From Piscicola geometra (lineage: Eukaryota > Annelida > Clitellata > Hirudinida > Piscicolidae), in contig OX030967.1 in assembly GCA_943735955.1 (NCBI GenBank), forward strand, positions 3,754,590 to 3,818,589: a stretch of DNA of 64,000 nt. The letters run 5' to 3'. The notes under the pieces were generated by a model, which saw only the letters and a program-made list of their open reading frames with translations, was not told the DNA's origin and ran no database searches. Positions 1 through 44,272 of this stretch are shown here, piece by piece. Numbering within the stretch: the stretch's first letter is position 1; each line of letters opens with the position of its first letter. The position numbers and the translations under genes are program-made.

Positions 1-32547
<32,547 letters not shown>

Positions 32548-34049
32548 AAATTCTTATTCCAGAAATTTAACCTGCGACTAAATTCATGCATAAATTATGA
32601 CGTCATTCCACATTAATATTCATTTCCATAATCTTCCTAATTTATAATTTCATTACTATCATAAATATTCATTTATTCCATTTATGTCTTTATTTTATGC
32701 AGCCTTTGTAGAGTAGCCTATAATTTGATCGTTAATCAACGGCGAATTCCCACCAAAAGGCACATCAAGCAAAAACCATTTGTATAAATGAATCTTTCAG
32801 TAGTGAAGATTGCAAATTCATCGCATTAGAACACTTGGGACGTTTCACAAATCACCCCTCGACTTTTACTCCAGTTTAAATCCACTATCATTACTAGCAT
32901 AACCATCATTATTATTATTATTTAATTAAAATTATTTTATTTATCTTTTTAAATTCTTTAATTAGTATTTTAATTTATAATTGCCTAAACGTACTTATCT
33001 CCGCAAAGACTGACACACGAACACAGACGTTTGATCCACCCGTATCTCCCTCCAATTGCTTCTGCATTCAACCCCCCACCTTTAAATTATAATATTTGTG
33101 AAGCGCTTTAGAAATTCACTTTTGCATTTATGTGACGTCATCTGCATACGATTGCTCTAATCGCAACCGTTTTCCCGCTTTTTATATTATTTACTTTTTT
33201 CCAAAATGATATTAGCGCTATCTTAACATATCTTCTTAGTACTCTGATGATGAAGATTTTAATGATTTAAAATTAAATAATAATATAATACAAAAATAAT
33301 TATGAAATTAATCACTATTAAAATTTTATTTTATTATGAATTATTAAATTATTTATTTGATGATTCCCTGGGACTCTCTGTGTGAGAATATTGTTTCGGA
33401 GATTGTTCAAAACACATTTATTTGTTCGGCAGTCTAGTTTGATGTAACTTTGTGCAAATAAAAACGCTTTTTGAGAATTTTTGCGTTTTGTGGTTCATCA
33501 TTGATCAAAAAATAAATTTACTGTTTTTTATTTATCGATTTTTTATCTTCTTGAATATTATTAATAGCTGTTTTGCACGTTTTTAAATATTTTTTAGTTT
33601 TCTGAACTCCATATATTTATCATTAACCTCTCTTATTGTCTGCAACGTTCTTTTGATAGTGATGATAATGGTAGTGATGATGATGGTAGTGATGATGAGG
33701 GTGATGATAGTGATAGTGATGATGATGGTAGTGATGATGAGGGTGATGATAGTGATAGTGATGATGATGGTAGTGATGATGAGGGTGATGATAGTGATAG
33801 TGATGATATTGTTCATACGATCGTTTCCATTAATAAAACTGTCGACAAAATTAGTTCTCTCAAAAAAATATTAGTTGAAATGCTTGGCCTCACAAACGTA
33901 ACAGCATAACTTGAAAAAGCCATGAAGTAGTTGAATACGACTTATTAATAATATTAATTATTTTTACTTATTACTAGTTTTATTATTAATAACTTCACAA
34001 GCAGCAAGAGATGCAAAAAAATAAATAATAAAACTTCGGCATGTGTAAA
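32548..34049. other. AT-rich 3' flank of the spectraplakin gene
   Basis: No gene recognised. It contains long AT-rich tracts, AATAAA-like sites and a 39-bp repeat at 33655-33806. A polyadenylation site for the spectraplakin gene is expected here but cannot be fixed by eye. Confidence 0.6.
33655..33806. repeat. 39-bp minisatellite, three to four copies
   Basis: Copies of GATGATGATGGTAGTGATGA plus GGGTGATGATAGTGATAGT, in the intergenic spacer. Confidence 0.95.
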
Positions 34050-34052
34050 GCA

Positions 34053-36298
34053 TGACCAGTACTGTACTATACAGTACTGTACTATACAGTACTGTACTAT
34101 ACAGTACTGTACTATACAGTACTGTACTATACAGTACTGTACTATACAGTACTGTACTATACAGTACTGTACTATATATTACTGTACTATACAGTACTGT
34201 ACTATACTGTACTGTACTATACAGTACTGTACTATATATTACTGTACTATACAGTACTGTACTATACTGTACTGTACTATACAGTACTGTACTATACAGT
34301 ACTGTACTATACTGTACTGTACTATACAGTACTGTACTATACAGTACTGTACTATACTGTACTGTACTATACAGTACTGTACTATACAGTACTGTACTAT
34401 ACTGTACTGTACTATACAGTACTGTACTATACAGTACTGTACTATACAGTACTGTACTATACTGTACTGTACTATACAGTACTGTACTATACAGTACTGT
34501 ACTATACTGTACTGTACTATACAGTACTGTACTATACAGTACTGTACTATACAGTACTGTACTATACAGTACTGTACTATACTGTACTGTACTATACAGT
34601 ACTGTACTATACAGTACTGTACTATACTGTACTGTACTATACAGTACTCTACTATACAGTACTGTACTATACAGTACTTTACTATACAGTACTGTACTAT
34701 ACAGTACTGTACTATACTGTACTGTACTATACAGTACTTTACTATACAGTACTGTACTATACAGTACTGTACTATACAGTACTGTACTATACAGTACTGT
34801 ACTATACAGTACTGTACTATACAGTACTGTACTATACAGTACTGTACTATACAGTACTGTACTATACAGTACTGTACTATACAGTACTTTACTATACACT
34901 ACTGTACTATACTGTACTGTACTATACAGTACTTTACTATACAGTACTGGACTATACAGTACTGTACTATACAGTACTGTACTATACAGTACTGTACTAT
35001 ACAGTACTGTACTATACAGTACTGTACTATACAGTACTGTACTATACAGTACTGTACTATACAGTACTGTACTATACAGTACTGTACTATACAGTACTGT
35101 ACTATACAGTACTTTACTATACAGTACTGTACTATACAGTACTTTACTATACAGTACTGTACTATACAGTACTGTACTATACTGTACTGTACTATACAGT
35201 ACTGTACTATACAGTACTGTACTATACAGTACTGTACTATACTGTACTGTACTATACAGTACTGTACTATACAGTACTGTACTATACTGTACTGTACTAT
35301 ACAGTACTGTACTATACTGTACTGTACTATACAGTACTGTACTATACTGTACTGTACTATACAGTACTGTACTATACAGTACTGTACTATACTGTACTGT
35401 ACTATACAGTACTTTACTATACAGTACTGGACTATACAGTACTGTACTATACAGTACTGTACTATACAGTACTGTACTATACAGTACTGTACTATACAGT
35501 ACTGTACTATACAGTACTGTACTATACAGTACTGTACTATACAGTACTGTACTATACAGTACTGTACTATACAGTACTGTACTATACAGTACTGTACTAT
35601 ACAGTACTGTACTATACAGTACTGTACTATACAGTACTGTACTATACAGTACTGTACTATACAGTACTGTACTATACAGTACTGTACTATACAGTACTGT
35701 ACTATACAGTACTGTACTATACAGTACTGTACTATACAGTACTGTACTATACAGTACTGTACTATACAGTACTGTACTATACAGTACTGTACTATACAGT
35801 ACTGTACTATACAGTACTGTACTATACAGTACTGTACTATACAGTACTGTACTATACAGTACTGTACTATACAGTACTGTACTATACAGTACTGTACTAT
35901 ACAGTACTGTACTATACAGTACTGTACTATACAGTACTGTACTATACAGTACTGTACTATACAGTACTGTACTATACAGTACTGTACTATACAGTACTGT
36001 ACTATACAGTACTGTACTATACAGTACTGTACTATACAGTACTGTACTATACATTACTGTACTATACAGTACTGTACTATACAGTACTGTACTATACATT
36101 ACTGTACTATACAGTACTGTACTATACAGTACTGTACTATACAGTACTGTACTATACTGTACTGTACTATACAGTACTGTACTATACAGTACTGTACTAT
36201 ACAGTAGTGTACTATACAGTACTGTACTATACAGTACTGTACTATACAGTAGTGTACTATACAGTACTGTACTATACTGTACTATTCTGTACTGCGCT
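34053..36298. repeat. 2.25-kb, 15-bp satellite (ACTGTACTATACAGT), open on both strands
   Basis: About 150 copies of ACTGTACTATACAGT, with ACAGT/ACTGT and ACTTT variants. The unit is close to its own reverse complement and is 15 bp long, so both strands translate as STVLY repeats with no stops (751 and 785 codon ORFs). A rare pair of variants (CAGTACTTTAC followed by CAGTACTGGAC) recurs at about 34924 and 35404, 480 bp apart, pointing to a block duplication inside the array. The long ORFs lack any non-repeat protein domain and are not called as genes. Confidence 0.97.
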
Positions 36299-36320
36299 GT
36301 AATGTAACAGTTCAACATCA

Positions 36321-38236
36321 TCAGAGGAGGGAAAGCTGCTGTTTCAAGAGCTTGTTCTCGTTGACCACTTCATCCAGCCTGTGCTTCAAGTGCTCGACTG
36401 TGAGAGAAGATTGCAAATAATTGAATTTAATTGAATTTATAATTTAATGTAATTGAAATTTGTGATGGGGTGTTATTAATTATGCAATGTGATTGAGAGC
36501 ATCAACTGAATGTAATTGAAAGTAATAACGGATAATTTGTTTACGTTTTGATTGTAGATAAAACGCTTGATAAATCACGTAAGAACAAGACAATCAGCCA
36601 ATAACCTCCTACATACCATTAAAGACCAATTCTCTTCCTCACAAACGACCCACCAACCTTCCGCTTATAAAACCACCACGCACTTTTGGTGACGGAGAGT
36701 TTCTCCACCAAGATGTGCATCTTCTGCACCACCCTCTCCTGTTTCCTGTACGCCATCTCCAGCGCCTTCATGCGTTCGCCCTTGACCTCTAGCTGAAGTC
36801 TGAGGTCAGCTATCGTGTCGGGTGAGGGTGGTGGTGATGATGATGTCTGTGGTGGTAGTGATGATGATGAGGGGGATGATAGTGGTAGTGATGATGATGA
36901 GGGGGATGATGGTGATGATACAGCTGGTGGTTGTGATGGTGGTGGGGGCAATGATGATGATGTTGGTGTTGATGATGATGGTGGTGGGGGCAGTGATGAT
37001 GATGGAGGTGTTGATGATGATGGTGGTGGGGGCAGTGATGATGATGTTGGTGTTGATGATGATGGTGGTGGGGGCAGTGATGATGATGTTGGTGTTGATG
37101 ATGATGGTGGTGGGGGCAGTGATGATGATGGAGGTGACGATGGCTTTAAAAGTTTTTGTTTTGGTGTTGAAGGTTTTGATGCAGAGGATTTTAGCGAATT
37201 AGCTGGTACTGATGATGATGATTTCAGTTCTTTTGACTGAGGTGGTGCTGATAATGATGCTACTTTTTTTGGCCGGGATGTTGCTGATGATGATGTTACT
37301 TCTTTTGGCTGGAGTGGTGCTGATGATGATGTTGTGGATGAACGTCGTGAAGATGTTGGAGTGGATTCTTGGGATGAGGTTGGTGATGATGATGATGATG
37401 ATGATGATATGGGTAGGATGATGGTGGGAGGTGGTGAAAAGACTTTGTATGGTGATGATGATGCTTGAGGCTGCTTCGATGGACGTGGTGATGATAATGA
37501 TTGTCGTGGCGATGATAATGATTGGCGTGGCGATGATAATGATGGTCGTGGTGATGATGATAGGGCTTTAGTGACGCCATTTTGGTTATTCTTAGATCGT
37601 TCGCCCATCAGAAAGCCTGCCTTCTGCACCAGCAAGTCTTTGTCGTTGACGTTGCGCTGGTGGTGATGATGATGTTGATGATGAAGATGATGATGATGAA
37701 GAAGATGATGATGATGATGATGATGATGACGATGATGATGATGCTGTTGATGATGATACCTGTATAAGGAGGTTTTGCAAGAAAAGCATCTGGTCGCGGT
37801 ACTTGTCGATCTCTTCGGACTGCGCTTCAAGACGCGCCCTCATTGATTCTGCGAGGAAAAAAGCGCTTTAAAATATTTTTAATTAGCAATTAATTTATTA
37901 ATATTAAATTAAATTTATAATGAAAGTTTTTAATGAAAAATTAATTTTAGTTTCGCTATTTTCATTTTATTTTTTCGAGTAAGTATAATAACCAATTTTG
38001 TCCGCTTTATCGCGTTTTTCTTCTTTCCTCCTACTTCTTTCTCTTCCTCCTCCTCCTCCTTCTTCTCCTCCTCTTCCTCCTTCTCCTCCTCCTTCTCTTT
38101 TTCCTCTTCCTTCTCCTCCTCCTCTTCCATTCTTCCTTCCTTCCGAATCTCCAACACCTTTTTGCAGTTTTGCGAGTTTTTTCTTCATCTTGTTGAATAC
38201 TTTTTCGTCTTTTTCAAACTCCATCTTCAACTTGAC
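36321..38236 (-). CDS. Coiled-coil and Ser/Pro-rich protein of unknown function, C-terminal part
   Basis: Four minus-strand exons (38236-38158, 37848-37760, 37656-36684, 36397-36321) join in phase and end at TGA. The N-terminal part is charged helix (MEFEKDEKVFNKMKKKLAKL, then ESMRARLEAQSEEIDKYRDQ, MLFLQNLLIQ). A disordered Ser/Pro region follows with three SLSSPR-type repeats and four 14-residue SLPPPPSSSTPTSS repeats. Then a second helix (TIADLRLQLEVKGERMKALE, KQERVVQKMHILVEKL) and the terminus EHLKHRLDEVVNENKLLKQQ. An acceptor GGGCAG precedes the first exon, so further 5' exons exist; none was found before the divergent ZIP9 gene. Coiled coils suggest a scaffold or centrosomal/cytoskeletal role, but no family was recognised. 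Confidence 0.8.
36940..37135 (-). repeat. Coding 42-bp minisatellite in the coiled-coil gene
   Basis: Four near-identical 42-bp units encode SLPPPPSSSTPTSS (Thr/Pro variant in one copy). The unit is 14 codons, so expansion keeps frame. Confidence 0.95.
37665..37759. repeat. CAT/GAT triplet array filling a coiled-coil gene intron
   Basis: The short intron between exons 37848-37760 and 37656-36684 is nearly all triplets. Read through, it gives poly-His or poly-Ser. Confidence 0.93.
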
Positions 38237-38630
38237 CTGCCCTAGTTAAGCCAACTTGACCCACTTGATTCGACTTGACCTAATAACCCGACCTCATTCC
38301 AAATTACTTATGATGAGCGTTCTTTTGGTGTGGTTAATACCAACTCTGGACCTCACCTCAAGGAGGAGGAAATGAAAGAAGTTTCAAAACGATGGTCTTA
38401 CAGTAAATGAGTGGTGTGTTAATAATATACATGTATTATATAAAAGCAATAAAAGCAATAAAATTGTTTATAGATACAACTGAAACATTTGAAAACATAA
38501 TTTAATTCTATTTTTAAAAATTATTTTAAATTTGCATTTTCAAGCATTTTAAAGACACACAAAAACAGGGTACACAATAAATGATCTTGGTCGCATGTTA
38601 TCTGCTATCTCGCTTGTATAAATACACACC

Positions 38631-38989
<359 letters not shown>

Positions 38990-39107
38990 GTGCATATATT
39001 TGTGGGGGTTGCCAGGCGATGATGGAATCTACAAGTTTGTGGTGATGATTATAGTTGTGGATTTTAATGCTCGTGTTTACTTTGACAACAGCTTTGAGAT
39101 ATGTGGA

Positions 39108-39745
39108 TGAGTGGGTTGGTTGGTTGGTGGGTGGGCTGGTGGGTGGGTGGGTTGGTGGGTGGATGGGTTGGTGGGTGGGTGGGTTGGTGGATGGGTGGGT
39201 TGGTGGGTGGGTGGGTTGGTGGGTGGGTGGGTAGGTTGGTGGGTGGGTGGGTTGGTGAGTTGTTATGTGGGTGGGTGATGGAGTGAGGGGGTGATGGAGT
39301 GAGTGGGTGATGGATTGAGGCAGTGATGGGGTGAGTGGGTGATGGAGTGAAGGGGTGATGGAGTGATTGGGTGATGGAGTGAGTGGGTGATGGAGTGAAG
39401 GGGTGATGGAGTGATTGGGTGATGGAGTGAGTGGGTGATGGAGTGAGTGGGTGATGGAGTGAGTGGGTGATGGAGTGAAAGGGTGATGGAGTGAAAGGGT
39501 GATGGAGTGAAAGGGTGATGGAGTGAGTGGGTGATGGAGTGAGTGGGTGATGGAGTGAGTGAGTGAGTGGGTGATGGAGTGAGTGAGTGATGGATTGAGG
39601 CAGTGATGGAGTGAAAGGGTGATGGAGTGAGTGGGTGATGGAGTGAGTGGGTGATGGAGTGAGTGGGTGATGGAGTGAGTGGGTGATGGGGTGAGTGGGT
39701 GATGGAGTGAGTGAGTGATGTAGTGAGTGGATGAGTTGGTGGGTG
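39108..39745. repeat. Two adjacent minisatellites (GGTTGGTGGGTGG; GGGTGATGGAGTGAGT)
   Basis: A 12- to 16-bp GGTTGGTGGGTGG array to about 39255 is followed by about 30 copies of a 16-bp GGGTGATGGAGTGAGT unit. It is intergenic. Confidence 0.96.
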
Positions 39746-40091
39746 GAAGAGTGAGTAAGTGGAGATTGACTGAGGAAGTGGAATGGAATGAGTGAGTTGG
39801 AAAAAAATCATGTCTTACATTGGAATGGTAATAGAATAAATTGTTGAACTTTGTAATTAAATTTTGAAATGTAAATTTTGGATAATTAGTAAATTTAAGT
39901 TTTCTATTATATTTTAATATTTAATTAAATTACTCTGATTCTCTTGGTTAGTAGCACCTTGAATAAATATATTTTATCGCACTTTTAAATATCACATATT
40001 AATCATTTAAATGCTACTAAGTTTTCCTCAACTTCAAATTAAATTCTTTCAATATAACTCATTATTCAACATTTTATGAAACAGAAAAATA

Positions 40092-40628
40092 ATGAGTGAA
40101 TTATGGATTTTAGTTTTATTGTGTTTGGCCATGTTCATCGGCTCATTCATGGCTGGACTTGTTCCCCTAGCAGTTCCATTCTCTGAGGTTGCTTTTGGTC
40201 ATTTTGAAAATTGAATGATTTGTTTTAGAATATAAGAAGTTTTTGAGTAGGGGTCACCAAACGAAACATATTGAAAGCACCTGATAGAAAATTTTGAAGT
40301 TTTTAGAAAAGTTATTTTTTTTAAATTGTTAAAATTTTATGTTCAATCGTTTTTTATTTATTAATCTCAATTAAATCAATCAACCATGGTAAATTATATT
40401 TAGGATATTCAACACCCTGTCTAACCACTCAATCTCCACTATACATTCCCATCACATATTCCCATCAATTTCACTTTTATGCACAATCCACCCACCAGAC
40501 CAAACTGAGACTGGTCTCGATCCTGGGGGCAGGCTTGTTGGTCGGCACAGCCCTCGTCATCATCATCCCAGAGGGAGTCAATGCACTCATCACCAATGGT
40601 GCATCATCATTATCACCACCACTACTAG

Positions 40629-40690
<62 letters not shown>

Positions 40691-43600
40691 ATAGTTTTGG
40701 TTGCTATAATTATCATAAAAAATATAATTAATACTAATTTATTAATAAACTACTAAATAAACCCCAATGAACCCCCCCTCCTCACACAGTTGAAACACCT
40801 AACACTGCCACAACCATGAACATTGGACTCCTAAGGAGGAACCTCAGAGGCATTCCCCCCTCTGACACCCCCCCTTCAGATGGTAGCTCTCCATTTATCA
40901 ATTGAAATGCAATTCACCTAAACTTTTGGCAATGATGAAATATAAAAATGTAGAGAAATAGTTAAACATATTTAACTTTTTGTGTGCAGGTTCATCAAAT
41001 AAAGTGCCATTCATCTTTAAATTGGGACAATAAACTAAAAAACTGAAGAAAAATTTATTAAATTAAAATTGCAAGCAACAATTCATTCTTAGGATTACCT
41101 GTAACGTATATAGCCCTTTCCTCCTTGCAGACAAGGCAATCGGCTCCCTACCCCTGGACAAGCAGCCCCCCATCCACCACCACCCTCATGCAGACACCAA
41201 CAACCACCCTCATAATCTCCTTGACGCCGACGAAGATCATCATCATGATCAGCAAGGCGGTGGTGCTGATGATGATGACCATCAGCAGCATCGTCATCAG
41301 CACCAGCCTGACAACCACATGCACAGTAGTATGGGCACGGCTCTAGTGTTGGGATTTGTCTTCATGTTGGTGGTCGACCAACTGGGCACCCGATACAGTC
41401 ATCTGCCCACCTCTGCAGGTGATACTGATGATGATGTTGTTGTTGTTCAATTAATTAATCGATTAGTCAATCATAAGTGTTTATATAACGCTTTTTTTAA
41501 ACATTTTAAAGCGCACTTGAATAATCGTTTTAATAATCACAATCATCATCATCACCAACATCAATGTAATCATTATCACAACCACTCCCATCATCATCAT
41601 CATCAACATCAGCATCATAACCATACGAACACTGCTCTCATGCAGACTCCCCTCCACAGAACAGGCACAAGATCACTGCCACTCTCGGCCTAGTCGTGCA
41701 CGCTGCAGGTGTTTGTTGTTGTTGTTTTTGTTGTGTGTTGCTGATGTAACCACTACAGCAGCATTATTAAACCATTACAACAACACTTCCACACAACAAC
41801 ACCAAACTACATTAAAACTTCAACTAAAAAACCACCACATCACTGCCACAACCGACTACAACAACAACATCCGACCACAACAACAACATCCGACTACAAC
41901 AACAACAACCTCCACACCACAGCCGACTACAACAACAACAACAACCTCCACACCACAGCCGACTACAACAACCACACCACACCACAGCTGACGGCATAGC
42001 ACTGGGAGCGGCAGCATCGACGTCTCAAACACGCGTCGAGATGATCGTCTTCTTGGCCATCATGCTGCATAAGGTTGTTGCTGTTGTTTGCTTGATTTGG
42101 ACAGAATGCGTTGGTCTGTTAACGATTGCTGCAGCGGGTCGTTTTGCGTTTCGGCATTCTCGGCACGTCCAGAGGTCCCATGAGATTGTGGCCCAGGTGC
42201 TTCTTACTTCTTCTGAACAGGCTTCTTTCTGGTGGAACCATCGTGAGCAGCTCTTACAATGCGGCATCACTGCTGCTCTTCTGATTCGGCCTCTACACTT
42301 GGCACATTGACTTCCCTTCCATTCCTCTGGGTTGGTTGGGTTTGGAGGGTCACCCTGCTCTTCTTCTTCTTCTTGTGGCGGGTTTAGTCTGCATGGTCGG
42401 CCGCATCGCCAGAGCTTGTTGTCGTCCTTCGTGTAGGAGTCCATCCACGTCCTTGTCGACCCAGTGCACTTTTTGTGGAAATTTTTCTGGCAGCCTCCGC
42501 ACACCATCGGCGTCGTGCCGCTGCGGATTGTTCCACTGCATCTTCCACATTGAGGTCCTGGGTTGGGGTGAACATCACCGGCTCTTAGGATGAGATTAAC
42601 CCAGAAGACATACGCCGGTTTATGTCCTCTGGCCTCGAAAAACCCATCTTTGTGTTAATGTTGTTTGTTGTTGCGCTTTCTTCTTGAGAGAGGGGGGGAG
42701 AGGTGGCGCTTTTGAGGTCCTCTTCGTGCCCGAAGGCAGCCAACGACGCCGCGTGAAGGCGGGACCATATAGCCGTTGAAGTTGCTGTTGTTGTTATTGC
42801 TGGTGTTGATGTTGTTGTTGCTGCTGTTTTTTATATTGGCGTGTTGTGGCATCAGTCGTTTTTGTGTTTCCAACACAGTTGACAAAACCACCCACCCAAC
42901 CACTCAACCAACCATCCACCCAACCATCCACCCAACCAACCATCCACCCAACCAACCATCCACCCAACCAATCATCCACCCAACCAACCATCCACCCAAC
43001 CAACCATCCAACCAACACATCCAACTACCCAAGCACAAATCCATTTACTCTACCCAACCAACTAAACAACCCAAATCCAAACACGTTTAATTCTACTACA
43101 CCACACTCAATTAATTCTACTAAACCACACTCAATCATTTCCACACCACACTCAATCAATTCTACTAAACCACACTCAATTAATTCTACCACACCACACT
43201 CAATTAATTCTACTACACCACACTCAATTAATTCTACTACACCACACTCAATTAATCCCACACCACAACCAACAAACAATCCAGGCACCAGCGGCATTCG
43301 GACTAGTCTCATTCCTGCTACACGAGGGCCTCGACAGGAACCGCATTAGACGCCACTTGATGGTCTTCTCGCTTGCTGCGCCCCTCACGGCTCTCTTCAC
43401 CTACCTGGGATTGGGACAGGTTGGCAGGGTGGGTTGAGAGGTTTGGGAGGGTGGGTTGAGAGGTTTGGCAGGGTGGGATTGGGACAGGCTGGCAGGGTGG
43501 GTTGGATTGGGACAGGTTGGCAGGGTGGGTTGACAGGTTTGGGAGGGTGGTTGAGAGGTTTGGGAGGGTGGGTTGGATTGGGACAGGTTGGCAGGGTGGG

Positions 43601-44272
43601 TTGAGAGGTTTGGCAGGGTGGGATTGGGACAGGTTGGCAGGGTGGGTTGGATTGGGACAGGTTGGCAGGGTGGGTTGGATTGGGACAGGTTGGCAGGGTG
43701 GGTTGGATTGGGTCAGGTTGGCAGGGTGGGTTGGATTGATTCGGGTTGAGAGGGTGGGTTGGATTGATGGGGGTTGGGACTGGTTTCGTTGCTGGGGAGT
43801 GGGGGTTGATTGTTTGTGGGGTCGGGGCAGGTTGGGTTAGGAAAGGGTTGGAAGAATTAGTTAATGGAGGGTTTGAGGCAATTTGGAAGGGCTGATTGAT
43901 GGGGGGATTGGGACCAATTCACCACACTTCCCCATTCAGCCAAATCAACCCACCACCATCATTCCTCTACGACCACAGAGCAGCAAAGAAGTTCTAACAA
44001 CCAACCACGTGACAGGATTGACGATGCTCTTCAGCGGTGGTACCTTCCTCTACGTCGCTACCGTCCACATTCTACCGGAGCTCGCCGCTCAACACACCAG
44101 CACCACCTTCTCCACGCAACAAGTTTCACCTATCCTACCCGGGCATCACTCACCCTCCACCGCTGGAATTACAATTCATCATCATCCGAAGGGGTTTTCT
44201 TGTGTTGAGTTGACTTGTTTGGTAGCTGGTTGTTTGTTGCCGCTGCTTCTTACATTTGGTCACCATCATTGA
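40092..44272 (+). CDS. SLC39A9: Zinc transporter ZIP9 (SLC39A9), complete
   Basis: Eight exons (40092-40187, 40499-40598, 40790-40882, 41131-41418, 41646-41708, 41988-42073, 43285-43419, 43979-44272) join in phase to 384 residues, longer than the roughly 307 of the human protein. TM1 [20 protein letters not shown] and TM2 [20 protein letters not shown] match the family. The metal-site helices read [20 protein letters not shown] (H-x3-D-G) and [16 protein letters not shown] (the LHKAPA form of the ZIP motif). The end is [25 protein letters not shown] and a terminal FGHHH. ZIP9 moves zinc into the cytosol from the Golgi/trans-Golgi or cell surface and is reported as a membrane androgen receptor in vertebrates. 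The extra length is a His/Asp-rich loop encoded at 41170-41330. The start is the first ATG before TM1. Confidence 0.96.
40628..40690. repeat. (AGT)n microsatellite in ZIP9 intron 2
   Basis: About 20 pure AGT triplets. Confidence 0.97.
41780..41987. repeat. CAACAA/CCGACTACAA repeats before ZIP9 exon 6
   Basis: Variable units of CCGACTACAACAACAACA and CCTCCACACCACAG end in CACCACAG, the 3' splice site at 41987. Several CACCACAG copies precede it and could serve as decoy acceptors. Confidence 0.88.
42090..42780 (-). mobile_element. Non-LTR retroelement remnant: 2A-like motif plus two PHD-type zinc fingers (ORF1 region)
   Basis: Antisense in ZIP9 intron 6. A frame running from 42633 reads [10 protein letters not shown] (42585-42553), a variant of the 2A ribosome-skipping core found at ORF starts of some CR1/L2-type non-LTR elements. 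It is followed by two PHD-like fingers: CGRC-x12-CGGC-x4-H-x2-C with CGRPC, and CAKC ending CKSC-x4-H with CREC. The reading ends at about 42090, just inside the intron, and no reverse transcriptase is seen, so only the 5' part of an element survives. The stretch upstream to about 42780 looks like its 5' leader. An ATG at 42654 is in another frame, so a frameshift may be present. Confidence 0.72.
42885..43022. repeat. CCAACCATCCAC minisatellite in ZIP9 intron 6
   Basis: About ten variable copies of CCACCCAACCAACCAT. Confidence 0.93.
43085..43262. repeat. 24-bp minisatellite (CTCAATTAATTCTACTACAC)
   Basis: About seven copies of a unit CTCAATTAATTCTACTACAC plus CACA, ending about 20 bp before the exon at 43285. 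Confidence 0.95.
43420..43790. repeat. G-rich minisatellite (GGTTGGCAGGGTGGGTTGGA) starting at a 5' splice site
   Basis: Begins immediately after exon 7. The exon's last bases GGATTGGGACAG and the donor GTTGGCAGG are themselves the start of the repeat: ATTGGGACAGGTTGGCAGGG recurs about six times downstream, so the unit carries 12 bases of exon plus the 5' splice site. Confidence 0.95.

Noticed and set aside
34052..36307. Very long ORFs (751 and 785 codons) of STVLY repeats on both strands
   Set aside because: They are produced by one stop-free 15-bp repeat, have no unique protein sequence and exist equally on both strands; treated as satellite.
36619..37830. Single 403-codon ORF across the coiled-coil gene
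   Set aside because: It reads through two introns; splice sites at 37760/37656 and 36684/36397 give an in-phase product that removes the His-rich stretch and the basic end.
39263..39811. Minus-strand ORF of HSLHHPLTPSP repeats
   Set aside because: Translation of a 16-bp intergenic minisatellite.
42041..42593. Plus-strand ORFs within ZIP9 intron 6
   Set aside because: They are antisense to the PHD-finger retroelement frame, which shows clear Cys/His spacing.
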